Shown one piece after another: positions 9,377 through 19,978 of a stretch of DNA of 64,000 bases. The number at the start of each line of letters is the position of its first letter. The first letter of the stretch is position 1. The translations under genes were made by a program, and so were the position numbers. The notes below the pieces were generated by a model, which made no database searches, was not told the origin of the DNA, and was given only the letters and a program-made list of their open reading frames with translations. Source of the stretch: Incurvaria masculella (Eukaryota > Arthropoda > Insecta > Lepidoptera > Incurvariidae). The stretch covers positions 1,369,001-1,433,000 of the forward strand of contig OX335660.1 of assembly GCA_946894095.1 (NCBI GenBank), given 5' to 3'.

Positions 9377-12300
9377 CTACCAGTTCGAGGATTTTGATAG
9401 AGATTGTTTAGATATCGTAATGCACTCCTCGGAACTATCCGATCTCTTATCTCCACGAGCTCCATGAACAATTGTTGTGGGCAGCCTTCTAATATTAAGT
9501 CTACAACCTGCGGTTCGCCGAGTAGTATGAGCTAGAACAATAGAACAGAAGATAAACACCATGATCGAAGCATACATTACACCAATATCTACTGTCAGCA
9601 AAACCCACTTGGAGCATATTTGGCCCCTCATCTCCGAACATATCGACCCACGGAAAGTCCGTTCCTACCTCCCTGAGCCAGAGCTTTTCTGAGGGAGTTC
9701 GCACGAACCACCAAATCGGATCATCTGCTGGTACAGTAGTGTCATCCTAAGAAAAACAAAGTTTAATTAACTTATTTATTTGTTTATTTCAGCCTTCTAA
9801 TATTAAGTCTACAACCTGCGGTTCGCCGAGTAGTATGAGCTAGAACAAAAGAACAGAAGATAAACACCATGATCGAAGCATAAATTACACCAATATCTAC
9901 TGTCAGCAAAACCCACTTGGACCATATTTGGCCCCTCATTTCCGAACATATTGACCCACGGAAAGTCCGTTCCTACCTCCCTGAGCCAGAGCTTTTCTGA
10001 GGGAGTTCGCACGAACCACCAAATCGGATTATCTGCTGGTACAGTAGTGTCATCCTAAGAAAAACAAAGTTTAATTAACTTATTTATTTGTTTATTTCAG
10101 CCTTCTAATATTAAGTCTACAACCTGCGGTTCGCCGAGTAGTATGAGCTAGAACAAAAGAACAGAAGATAAACACCATGATCGAAGCATAAATTACACCA
10201 ATATCTACTGTCAGCAAAACCCACTTGGAGCATATTTGGCCCCTCATCTCCGAACATATTGACCCACGGAAAGTCCGTTCCTACCTCCCTGAGCCAGAGC
10301 TTTTCTGAGGGAGTTCGCACGAACCACCAAATCGGATCATCTGCTGGTAGAGTAGTGTCATCCTAAGAAAAACAAAGTTTAATTAACTTATTTATTTGTT
10401 TATTTCAGCCTTCTAATATTAAGTCTACAACCTGCGGTTCGCCGAGTAGTATGAGCTAGAACAATAGAACAGAAGATAAACACCATGATCGAAGCATAAA
10501 TTACACCAATATCTACTGTCAGCAAAACCCACTTGGAGCATATTTGGCACCTCATCTCCGAACATATCGAACCACAGAAAGTCCGTTCCTACCTCCCTGA
10601 GCCAGAGCTCTTCTGAGGGAGTTCGCACGAACCACCAAATCGGATCATCTGCTGGTAGAGTAGTGTCATCCTAAGAAAAACAAAGTTTAATTAACTTATT
10701 TATTTGTTTATTTATTTATCTTAGACCCAACAGCCTATTGGCCAGTAACAGGGTCATTTACAAACATACATACTTAAACTTACAGTATCAGTGGAGAGAT
10801 TAGAAAATATGATATCGTGTACAATAAAATATTGTATTTAATTCATTTAAGTATAGAGGTGTAACTAAGTTACATTAACTAGTAACAATATGCTTTCCAA
10901 TAATTAGTAATAGAACGCAAGAGAAACATATAAACCGCCAAAAATAAAGAAAATTGAGAAAAGAAAAATATGAATATTAATATGAATTTAAATATAACAA
11001 AAAAAAGAAAAAATGCATTAGGTGCGTAAACGTGAGCATTTTAGCGATATTGGATCATCATGGAAGGCAGGGCACTCGCTGTCAAAGGCTGATTAAAACC
11101 AAGAATATGAACTTCATAGGTATTATTTTGTTATATTAAATTACAGACTGCAATCATTCTATAAAATGCAGATCATTGAGAGAAATTGGTCCGCACTACT
11201 TTAGTATAAAATACCGAAGATGTCCTAAGAGAGCGAGAGGGAACATTAACTGGTAGAGTTTCAAGGAGTTTTGGACAATCGGTATATCCTTTGAATAAAC
11301 TTTTTACAAATAGCACGGACGCGCCATTTTCTCCTTTCTTATAACGTTGAAGCATCAGTAACAGTACACAGTTCCAGATAAACTGTAATCGCAGCAGGGT
11401 CACATCCGTTTTTTTTCCAAAATAAGTATTTAAGATACCTACGCTGCACTTTTTCCAAAGTGATAATGTGTCACTTGTATGTGGGTGACCATACTAGAGC
11501 TGCATACTCGAGCTTAGAGCGGACTAATGATTCATATAGAAGTTTCACTGCATTAAAATTTGCAAATTTTTTTGGTTGACCTTATTACAAAGCCCAGCGT
11601 TTTGGTGGCTGCTAGTGCAATGGATATATAATGTTTAGTGAATGTGAGCCTGGAGTCGTATATTATTCCCATATCCTTACAACTGTCACTCCTCTCAATA
11701 ATGATACCATTAATGTTGTAGGCATAAATTATCGGGTCCTGAGATCTACAAAAAATAGCTTGTTTTTTTTTTATTTGGTTCCTACGTTTCAGCCTTTACG
11801 GCCTGCAAACGGGGACTTTTTTACAGTCCCAACCTCTCTTTCTTTTTCCTCTTTTCCCTGATTACGGTTGCGGCCGACTTACCCTCTACTTTTTACTGTA
11901 CCTGCTATACACATGATGACCTTGAATAGTATGGAAGTCCATCCCTGGTCCGTCTGGGGACTTCTTCCTCTCCATACCATATGGGGAAACCGCAGAAAAC
12001 CCGGTCGGTACAGTACCGCTACCGGAGCGATCCCCTGCGAGTGTTATTGAAAGTATTTTCAACACTCGCCGGGGCTCGAACCCTCGCCTGTCCGATGTGT
12101 GATACGAGCGATCGAAGGTATTGCGCTTAGACCGCTCGGCTAACACGCCGTATCACGGCACAGTGCCAATACAGTATCAAGGTTGCTCTGTAGATATAGA
12201 CAATCATTTACAGATCTTACTGCTAAGTCATATTTTGCGTCAAATTTATATTTTATCCTCAAATTGCAATGTTGTAAACAGGTATGACTCACCATTTCCT

Positions 12301-12394
12301 CGTGGATGAAAAAGCTTTCCCTCCTCTCACATTCAACTGTTACACTTAATATTAAAAGAGTAAACGTAATAATGGTACGCATTTTTAAAACCAT
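9377..12394 (-). CDS. Spliced single-pass membrane protein gene model, copy A
   Basis: Exon 1 (12394-12293) encodes a clear signal peptide (MRTIITFTLLILSVTVEC) and ends ATG|GTGAGT. After an intron holding a SINE and a LINE come four copies of a 78-nt mini-exon (10670-10593, 10362-10285, 10054-9977, 9746-9669). Each is preceded by TTTTTCTTAG, followed by GAG|GTAGGA and phase 0-0; they encode DDTTVPADDPIWWF...LWLRE. A last exon (9607-9377) encodes a transmembrane helix (VDIGVMYASIMVFIFCSIVL), a basic stop-transfer (TTRRTAGCR) and a Ser-rich cytoplasmic tail ending in TAG. The final 61-nt intron keeps frame but has a weak pyrimidine tract. I infer a type I membrane protein with a variable repeated ectodomain. 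The family is not recognised, and splicing is predicted, not shown. Confidence 0.4.
9485..10716 (-). repeat. 308-bp tandem repeat, 4 copies (exon duplication), copy A
   Basis: Copies start at 9485, 9793, 10101 and 10409, each beginning CCTTCTAATATTAAG. Each carries a mini-exon plus the transmembrane coding segment. In the three upstream copies the membrane frame ends shortly after the helix (GGCTGAAATAA); only the lowest-coordinate copy continues into the longer tail. Substitutions among copies are few, and the minus-strand frame stays open in all four. Confidence 0.95.
10706..11763 (-). mobile_element. LINE fragment (RT C-terminus and 3' UTR), copy A
   Basis: Minus-strand RT remnants include YNINGIIIERSDSCKD near 11,690 and a KYLFWKKN-type tract near 11,430, followed downstream by a 3' end with a TTTATTTATTTA microsatellite (10,690-10,725 on plus). 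Multiple stops make it inactive. It occupies the long intron of the membrane-protein gene model, and the SINE at 11.77-12.15 kb abuts its truncated 5' side. Confidence 0.7.
11764..12149 (-). mobile_element. tRNA-derived SINE, copy A
   Basis: On the minus strand the 5' head (12149 downward) has a pol III A box (TTAGCCGAGCGGTC) and a B box (GGGTTCGAGCCCC) about 50 nt apart. Then comes a tRNA-unrelated body and a terminal A-rich tail (T-run at 11767-11776 on plus). Length is about 385 bp. It is a SINE rather than a tRNA gene: there is no closed acceptor stem, and it recurs in every unit copy. Confidence 0.75.
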
Positions 12395-12789
12395 TTTCTT
12401 ATGAATATGCGACAATAACAAGTTCGATCTAGACGACTGTTCGGAGCCAATTGCGGAATACCACAAAATGTCAAGTCATATTATTTATTCATACTTATTT
12501 TCAATCATTGTGTTGAATATTATAAATTACTCAATGCTCAGTATGAACCTTGCTTTACTCATACTATCGTTCTCCACTCTGATCGGAGAACGTACTATGT
12601 CGATAAGAGGAAAACCCAGGTTAGTTAGATTGTCGATCCTGGACAACTTAAAGTCAGTAATACGCTTAAGCTAACAAAATAATAACAATGCTCAATTTAA
12701 GCAGTTGCTACTGGTTCTCGGTAAGAATGTATCCTTACGCTCTGATGAGTGGCGGCACTTCAAGTCTTATCAGGCTCCCTACCTTTGAA

Positions 12790-12848
12790 TAAAATCGAAC
12801 ACTCCTCTCTATATTTTACGCCACGCGAAGCGGGCGGGAAACAGCTAG
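12790..12848 (+). mobile_element. Helitron 3' terminus, copy A
   Basis: A short stem (CGCC ... GGCG) followed by GGAAACAG and CTAG at 12845-12848, with T immediately after. This is the hairpin-CTRR end and A/T target context of Helitrons. The 5' TC end was not located, so only the terminus is reported. Confidence 0.5.
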
Positions 12849-12994
12849 TCAGTAATAAAAGTATAGTCCAGCATTACGATACTAATTGTATTGTAAATTT
12901 TTCTTTAAGTTTTTTTCCGTGCAGCAAAACATCTATCGAACAATGAATATCAAGTTAATAAGTTTCCTTCAGTCTGCGCTAGTCTGCGAAGGCA

Positions 12995-13028
12995 ACAATT
13001 TCGCGTTTTGCAGGAAACGCGAAATTGT
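12995..13028. repeat. Perfect 14-bp hairpin, copy A
   Basis: Left arm ACAATTTCGCGTTT (12995-13008), loop TGCAGG, right arm AAACGCGAAATTGT (13015-13028). A looser outer inverted repeat (AAGTTTCCTTC ... GAAAGGAACTT, 12958-13040) continues the fold. It sits about 120 bp from the GC-rich ORF block and is conserved without change in copies B and C. Confidence 0.9.
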
Positions 13029-13143
13029 GAAAGGAACTTCTAGCAACCGTTTTCAGCACGTTTAAAATAAAAAAGCGATTTCAATACGCAATATAAGACG
13101 TTTTACAATTATTTCATCATATTACAACACTGCGCCTCCACCG

Positions 13144-13600
13144 CTATCCCGCCGCCTCCTCCGCCAACGATGTCACAAGCAAAGGGTGCTTGGCGTTGTG
13201 CTCAAAGAGCGGTCGTGCCGCTTTCGAATCGGGCAAGAATTCAGGCGTATCTGCTCTCGCCCGCACCGCGGTCTGCGGCGCCACTTTCGTCTCGTCCATC
13301 GCCTCCGGCTCCGCCCCCCGCTCCCTCGACGAACGCCCCCTCCGACGACGGTGCAAACGGTCGATGGTTGGCGTAGCGCTCATACAGCATTCGTGCTGCT
13401 TTGGAGTTGGGCTCGAAACATTTATTGCGCCACCTACGCGCGATTCTTCGGACCGTTGCATTCAGAACGAGCCGCTCGCCCGTTTTGAATACGGCACTTT
13501 CTTTACCACGATCGCTCGTGCAACCTCGCCGGGTGCCAATCTCGTAGAAATATCGGTGTTAATTTTGTAAAAAATGGTCTCCTACGCCCGCCAACCATAT
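13144..13600 (-). pseudogene. GC-rich virus-like ORF remnants, frameshifted, copy A
   Basis: Two overlapping minus-strand frames are open. One (13461-13144) encodes 105 aa ending SLAEEAAG; the other (about 13510-13260) encodes an Arg-rich segment ending GAGESRYA. Both contain a similar motif: DSKAARPLFEHNAKH in one and NSKAARMLYERYANH in the other. This suggests an internal duplication now split between frames by an indel. Upstream lies the C-terminal end (WLAGVGDHFLQN) of the ORF better preserved at 26163-26896. Family not recognised. High G+C and lack of introns contrast with the host-like AT-rich part of the unit. Confidence 0.4.
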
Positions 13601-13676
13601 CTTAACGAGGGTGGTGTTCAATAAAACATCCGCACTTGGGACATCCGCGCTCAAACACGCGGCCTTCTCCTCTTCG

Positions 13677-14282
13677 TCACTGTCTCGCCCGCCGCAGCCA
13701 GGTTTGCGCCAGGCTAGATGTACAGACGCATTCTTCGAATTTGGATTTGGACGTGCCTTTGGATTTGGATGTGCCTCGGCCCGTTTGCCATAGACATTCG
13801 AAAAGCAGTTTCGGCGTCACCGCTTCGGGAATATCGGGCGTGGGCGGTTCGGACGTGTAGATAATGATTTCAAACTTTTGTTTCACATGCTCTTCATAGT
13901 GATCCTCCACTTCCAAGAGAAAAAACCGCTTTTCGCCTTTCTTCGCACACCCCTCTGCGGTTTCGTACGTTTGGTAGAATAGAAATATGCTCTCGGCGAA
14001 TGGACCGTCCCGATAGCAATAATGTTGTCCGGCAGCGTACGATGCGTGCACCCCACAAACCAACGCGGCGCGTTGCATCTCGGGGGCCCGCATAAACCTT
14101 TCCACAAACCCTTGAAGTTTCAGCGCAGCACGGTCGAGCCAAGTTTCTTTAATTTGCCAATTGTACAACGAATTGTACACGAGCGTCTGCGGCCCGGTGC
14201 TGTGCCGTCGGCTAGATGGTTCCATGTCGTGCGGTGGTTGAGGCGGGTGTCTACTCTGCGGCGACCGATGAGCGACTACCAT
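13677..14282 (-). CDS. Unknown GC-rich 201-aa protein, possibly viral, copy A
   Basis: An ATG-initiated intronless frame. An N-terminal disordered Pro/His/Arg segment (1-30) precedes a compact domain with NWQIKETWLDRAALKLQGFV, RAALVCGVHASYAAGQHYCY and a beta-rich KRFFLLEVEDHYEE...FEIIIYTS. The C-terminus (after about residue 170) is Lys/Ser-rich and appears to run through a deletion junction near 13690, since copy D keeps different sequence there. There is no signal peptide or membrane helix. I do not recognise the family. Intronless structure, high G+C and neighbouring similar ORFs suggest a DNA-virus-derived gene. Copy B differs by about one residue (K for S/K change near the C-terminus). 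Confidence 0.5.
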   Translation of the reverse strand: MVVAHRSPQSRHPPQPPHDMEPSSRRHSTGPQTLVYNSLYNWQIKETWLDRAALKLQGFVERFMRAPEMQRAALVCGVHASYAAGQHYCYRDGPFAESIFLFYQTYETAEGCAKKGEKRFFLLEVEDHYEEHVKQKFEIIIYTSEPPTPDIPEAVTPKLLFECLWQTGRGTSKSKGTSKSKFEECVCTSSLAQTWLRRARQ

Positions 14283-14334
14283 TCATCGAGCCCGAGCTCG
14301 CGCTTTATAGCGTTCACGTTCCACGACTTACTTT

Positions 14335-14727
14335 TTATTGCAACGTACTGAATTAAACATTAATTTTAAATTAAATGTTTACTGAAGATTTCCTTACAAA
14401 ATACAATTACAAAATGAAATTAAAACAACGATTTTAATTAAAACAACGATTTTATTTATTTTTATAATGAGAAAAACATGTAATTTTATTACTTCAATTT
14501 CCTTACAAAATACAATTCAGATTTTGAAGGCAGAGTGCAACTCTTTCCATTGGTTTTGCAAAATTGTAATAAAGCTATCTAGGCAGCATTAACAAAATAT
14601 ACTAAAGATTTTAAAGGCAAATAATAGCAAACGCGTAATAAAGCCATCTAGGTAGCAGCAAATAATAAAGATTTTAGGGAAAATTTATTATAAAGCCATC
14701 TAGGTAGCATTGATGATGTCAATTTCC
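14335..14727. other. AT-rich spacer with repeated short motif, copy A
   Basis: No gene. The motif TAAAGC(C/T)ATCTAGG(C/T)AGCA occurs three times (about 14570, 14640, 14692), and CCTTACAAAATACAATT also recurs. These look like decayed tandem or 3'-UTR sequence of the neighbouring ORF. Homologous sequence precedes the intact ORF at 29.7 kb. Confidence 0.6.
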
Positions 14728-15347
14728 TTACAACACAATAAATATTTTAAAGGCAGCGTGCACCTCTTGCCGTTGCGCTCTAAACATGAAGCCCACAAGA
14801 TTTCCGTACGGGTCGTAGGGGTGAGGGTCAATCTTTTGAATCGGTCGTGCTTCCTGTTCCGCATCACCGTTCAATTTGCAGATTAACTTCTGGTATTTGT
14901 ACATCATGTATGCCGGCCGCCATTCTTCGGCTGCAATCCTATAAATGGCTCTGTACGTTTCCTCCAGTTGGCACAGTTCGAGGATCGCAAACTTCACTGC
15001 GCGGCCAACCCGGGGGGTTGTGGCGAGGTCATTTTGCGTCGAATTTTTAATATTTTGCCGATTCGATGCGCCCGTTTCATAGAGGACCGGGCGATTATCC
15101 GGACGTCTTTCATTGTTTTCTCGGCCCCCTTTCAGGCTTCCCTCTCTGCTCTGCACGCCTCCAATGCGAAAGAAATGTCGAATGGGCGGCTCTTTAACGA
15201 ATTGACGGCCAAATAGTTAGTTTCGCCCAAATGCTGCGTTTGGTAACACTCATCTAGCAGTCCACTCTAGCGCTTCATAAATATTTCGATCGGCGCCAGC
15301 ATCTTGCACAACCCAATTGGGACGATTCCGGTTCGCAATAAAAGCAT
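14728..15347 (-). pseudogene. Broken copy of the 293-codon GC-rich ORF, copy A
   Basis: The C-terminal half (15050-14728: QLEETYRAIYRIAAEEWRPAY...PYGNLVGFMFRAQR) is open. The N-terminal half lies in a different frame and has stop codons. A G-run near 15010 is shorter than in the copy at 29705-30403, which explains the frame difference. See that entry for the protein description. Confidence 0.65.
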
Positions 15348-15746
15348 ACTGAGTAAATGTAAGTCGCATCGGCCGGGAGTCGACCGGACCACGCGCGCCA
15401 GTTGCAATAGCTTTTGGAATCTTTTAAACGAGTTTCTTTTTAAAACATTTTACTTTTGCAAAAGGCACAGAACGAACGGTGTCTGTAGGCGCACGAACGG
15501 TGTCTGCAGGCGCGGTGCCCACCTGCTGAACAAGTGTAAGTATGTTGACAAAAAAATGAGTGACATTTATAGCCGAATCGACATTTTACGACTTTGTAGA
15601 ACGGGCGTCGCTGAAACTGTTATTCCGGTTACCCCGTTGTCGCCGGGAACTCATATTGCAAAGAGACAGCTGCGGTCGCACTCTATTTCCATAGGCCGCT
15701 CTTCATCAGCGAACCGGCCGTTTCCGAAAAAATGATAAAATAGAAT

Positions 15747-18696
15747 CTACCAGTTCGAGGATTTTGATAGAGATTGTTTAGATATCGTAATGCACTCTTC
15801 GGAACTATCCGATCTCTTATCTCCACGAGCTCCATGAACAATTGATGTGGGCAGCTTTCTAATATTAAGTCTACAACCTGCGGTTCGCCGAGTAGTATGA
15901 GCTAGAACAATAGAACAGAAGATAAACACCATGATCGAAGCATAAATTACACCAATATCTACTTTCAGCAAAACCCACTTGGAGCATATTTGGCCCCTCA
16001 TCTCCGAACATATTGACCCACGGAAAGTCCGTTCCTACCTCCTTGAGCCAGAGCTTTTCTGAGGGAGTTCGCACGAACCACCAAATCGGATCATCTGCTG
16101 TTACAGTAGTGTCATCCTAAGAAAAACAAAGTTTAATTAACTTATCTATTTGTTTATTTCAGCCTTCTAATATTAAGTCTACAACCTACGGTTCGCCGAG
16201 TAGTATGAGCTAGAACAATAGAACAGAAGATAAACACCATGATCGAAGCATAAATTACACCAATATCTACTGTCAGCAAAACCCACTTGGAGGATATTTG
16301 GCCCCTCATCTCCGAACATATTGACCCACGGAAAGTCCGTTCCTACCTCCCTGAGCCAGAGCTCTTCTGAGGGAGTTCGCACGAACCACCAAATCGGATC
16401 ATCTGCTGGTACAGTAGTGTCATCCTAAGAAAAACAAAGTTTAATTAACTTATTTATTTGTTTATTTCAGCCTTCTAATATTAAGTCTACAACCTGCGGT
16501 TCGCCGAGTAGTATGAGCTAGAACAATAGAACAGAAGATAAACACCATGATCGAAGCATAAATTACACCAATATCTACTGTCAGCAAAACCCACTTGGAG
16601 GATATTTGGCCCCTCATCTCCGAACATATTGACCCACGGAAAGTCCGTTCCTACCTCCCTGAGCCAGAGCTCTTCTGAGGGAGTTCGCACGAACCACCAA
16701 ATCGGATCATCTGCTGGTACAGTAGTGTCATCCTAAGAAAAACAAAGTTTAATTAACTTATCTATTTGTTTATTTCAACCTTCTAATATTAAGTCTACAA
16801 CCTACGGTTCGCCGAGTAGTATGAGCTAGAACAATAGAACAGAAGATAAACACCATGATCGAAGCATAAATTACACCAATATCTACTGTTAGCAAAACCC
16901 ACTTGGAGCATATTTGGCCCCTCATCTCCGAACATATTGACCCACGGAAAGTCCGTTCCTACCTCCCTGAGCCAGAGCTCTTCTGAGGGAGTTCGCACGG
17001 ACCACCAAATCGGATCATCTGCTGGTACAGTAGTGTCATCCTAAGAAAAACAAAGTTTAATTAACTTATTTATTTATCTTAGACCCAACAGCCTATTGGC
17101 CAGTAACAGGGTCATTTACAAACATACATACTTAAACTTACAGTATCAGTGGAGAGATTAGAAAATATGATATCTAGTACAATCAAATATTATATTTAAT
17201 TCATTTAACTAAGTTACATTAACTAGTAACAACATGCTTTCCAATAATTGGTAATAGAACGCAAGAGAAACATATAAACCGCCAAAAATAAAGAAAATTG
17301 AGAAAAGGAAAAATATGAATTTTAATATAACAAAAAAAAAGAAAAAAATGCTTTAGGTGCGTAAACTTGAGCATTTTAGCGATATTGGATCATCATGGAA
17401 GGCAGGGCACTCGCTGTCAAAGGCTGATTAAAACCAAGAATATAAACTTCATAGGTATTGTTTTGTTATATTAAATTACAGCCTGCAATCATTCTATAAA
17501 ATGGAGATGATTGAGAGAAATTGGTCCGCACTACTTTAGTATAAAATACCGAAGATGTCCTAAGAGAGCGAGAGGGAACATTAACTGGTAGAGTTTCAAG
17601 GAGTTTTGGACAATCGGTATATCCTTTGAATAAACTTTTTACAAATAGCACGGACGCGCCATTATCTCCTTTCTTATAACGTTGAAGTAACAGTACACAG
17701 TTCCAGATAAACAGTACCCGCAGCAGGGTAACATCCGTTTTTTTTCCAAAATAAGTATTTAAGATACCTACGCTGCACTTTTACCAAAGTGATAATGTGT
17801 CTCTTGTATGTGGGTGACCATACTAGAAATGATTCATATAGAAGTTTCACTGCATTTAAATTTGCTAATTTTTTTGTTGACCTTATTACAAAGCCCAGCG
17901 TTTTGGTGGCTGCTAGTGCAATGGATATATAATGTTTAGTGAATGTGAGCCTGGAGTCGTATATTATTCCCAGATCCTTACAACTGTCACTCCTCTCAAT
18001 AATGATACCATTAATGTTGTAGGCATAAATTATCGGGTCCTGATATCTAAAAAAAATAGCTTGTTTTTTTTTTATTTGGTTCCTACGTTTCAGCCTTTCC
18101 GGCCTGCAAACGGGGACTTTTTTACAGTCCCAACCTCTCTTTCTTTTTCCTCTTTTCCCTGATTACGGTTGCGACCGACTTACCCTCTACTTTTTACTGT
18201 ACCTGCTATACACATGATGACCTTGAATAGTATGGAAGTCCATCCCTGGTCCGTTTGGGGACTTCTTCCTCTCCATACCATATGGGGAAACCGCAGAAAA
18301 CCCGGTCGGTACAGTACCGCTACCGGAGCGATCCCCTGCGAGTGTTATTGAAAGTATTTTCAACACTCGCCGGGGCTCGAACCCTCGCCTGTCCGATGTG
18401 TGATACGAGCGATCGAAGGTATTGCTCCTTCGACCGCTCGGCTAACACGCCGTATCATGGCACAGTGCCAATACAGTATCAAGGTTGCTCTGTAGATATA
18501 GACAATCATTTACAGATCTTACTGCTAAGTCATATTTTGCGTCAAATTTATATTTTATCCTCAAATTGCAATGTTGTAAACAGGTATGACTCACCATTTC
18601 CTCGTGGATGAAAAAGCTTTCCCTCCTCTCACATTCAACTGTTACACTTAATATTAAAAGAGTAAACGTAATAATGGTACGCATTTTTAAAACAAT
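15747..18696 (-). CDS. Spliced single-pass membrane protein gene model, copy B
   Basis: Same architecture as the model at 9377-12394. Exon 1 is 18696-18595, mini-exons are 17040-16963, 16732-16655, 16424-16347 and 16116-16039, and the transmembrane/tail exon is 15977-15747. Differences from copy A include WVLLKVDIGVIYAS in the helix and RKLPTSIVHG in the tail. The reading frame and all splice dinucleotides are preserved, so at least two diverged versions (A versus B/C) retain coding capacity. Confidence 0.4.
15855..17077 (-). repeat. 308-bp tandem repeat, 4 copies, copy B
   Basis: Copies start at 15855, 16163, 16471 and 16779. Copies 2 and 3 are nearly identical to each other (both read GGATATTTGG where others read GCATATTTGG), indicating recent homogenisation inside the array. 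Confidence 0.95.
17078..18062 (-). mobile_element. LINE fragment, copy B
   Basis: Counterpart of the LINE at 10.7-11.76 kb, with several small deletions relative to it (for example near 17,210 and 17,830). These account for most of the length difference between unit copies. Confidence 0.7.
18063..18451 (-). mobile_element. tRNA-derived SINE, copy B
   Basis: Same insertion as in copy A. The nucleotides after the A box read TCGAAGGAG instead of TCTAAGCGC; the B box is intact. Confidence 0.75.
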
Positions 18697-19089
18697 TTTC
18701 TTATGAATATGCGACAATAACAAGTTCGATCTAGACGACTGTTCGGAGCCAATTGCGGAATACCACAAAATGTCAAGTCATATTATTTATTCATACTTAT
18801 TTTCAATCATTGTGTTGAATATTATAAATTACTCAATGCTCAGTATGAACCTTGCTTTACTCATACTATCGTTCTCCACTCTGATCGGAGAACGTACTAT
18901 GTCGATAAGAGGAAAACCCAGGTTAGTTAGATTGTCGATCCTGGACAACTTAAAGTCAGTAATACGCTTAAGCTAACAAAATAATAACAATGCTCAATTT
19001 AAGCAGTTGCTACTGGTTCTCGGTAAGAATGTATCCTTACGCTCTGATGAGTGGCGGCACTTCAAGTCTTATCAGGCTCCCTACCTTTG

Positions 19090-19150
19090 AATAAAATCGA
19101 ACACTCCTCTCTATATTTTACGCCACGCGAAGCGGGCGGGAAACAGCTAG
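19090..19150 (+). mobile_element. Helitron 3' terminus, copy B
   Basis: Identical to the terminus at 12845-12848; CTAG lies at 19147-19150. Confidence 0.5.
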
Positions 19151-19296
19151 TCAGTAATAAAAGTATAGTCCAGCATTACGATACTAATTGTATTGTAAAT
19201 TTTTCTTTAAGTTTTTTTCCGTGCAGCAAAACATCTATCGAACAATGAATATCAAGTTAATAAGTTTCCTTCAGTCTGCGCTAGTCTGCGAAGGCA

Positions 19297-19330
19297 ACAA
19301 TTTCGCGTTTTGCAGGAAACGCGAAATTGT
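19297..19330. repeat. Perfect 14-bp hairpin, copy B
   Basis: Unchanged from copy A, loop TGCAGG. Confidence 0.9.
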
Positions 19331-19445
19331 GAAAGGAACTTCTAGCAACCGTTTTCAGCACGTTTAAAATAAAAAAGCGATTTCAATACGCAATATAAGA
19401 CGTTTTACAATTATTTCATCATATTACAACACTGCGCCTCCACCG

Positions 19446-19902
19446 CTATCCCGCCGCCTCCTCCGCCAACGATGTCACAAGCAAAGGGTGCTTGGCGTTG
19501 TGCTCAAAGAGCGGTCGTGCCGCTTTCGAATCGGGCAAGAATTCAGGCGTATCTGCTCTCGCCCGCACCGCGGTCTGCGGCGCCACTTTCGTCTCGTCCA
19601 TCGCCTCCGGCTCCGCCCCCCGCTCCCTCGACGAACGCCCCCTCCGACGACGGTGCAAACGGTCGATGGTTGGCGTAGCGCTCATACAGCATTCGTGCTG
19701 CTTTGGAGTTGGGCTCGAAACATTTATTGCGCCACCTACGCGCGATTCTTCGGACCGTTGCATTCAGAACGAGCCGCTCGCCCGTTTTGAATACGGCACT
19801 TTCTTTACCACGATCGCTCGTGCAACCTCGCCGGGTGCCAATCTCGTAGAAATATCGGTGTTAATTTTGTAAAAAATGGTCTCCTACGCCCGCCAACCAT
19901 AT
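19446..19902 (-). pseudogene. GC-rich virus-like ORF remnants, copy B
   Basis: Same two overlapping frames as in copy A, with the same frameshift. Confidence 0.4.
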
Positions 19903-19978
19903 CTTCACGAGGGTGGTGTTCAATAAAACATCCGCACTTGGGACATCCGCGCTCAAACACGCGGCCTTCTCCTCTTCG

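Noticed and set aside
12065..12149. Possible tRNA gene (Leu/Ser-like boxes)
   Set aside because: A and B boxes are present but there is no closed acceptor stem, and it is followed by a SINE body and A-tail. It recurs in all unit copies, so it is a SINE.
13190..13570. Plus-strand 126-codon frame opposite the GC-rich remnants
   Set aside because: High G+C opens several frames at once. The minus strand is consistent with the neighbouring ORFs, so I kept that strand, though with modest confidence.
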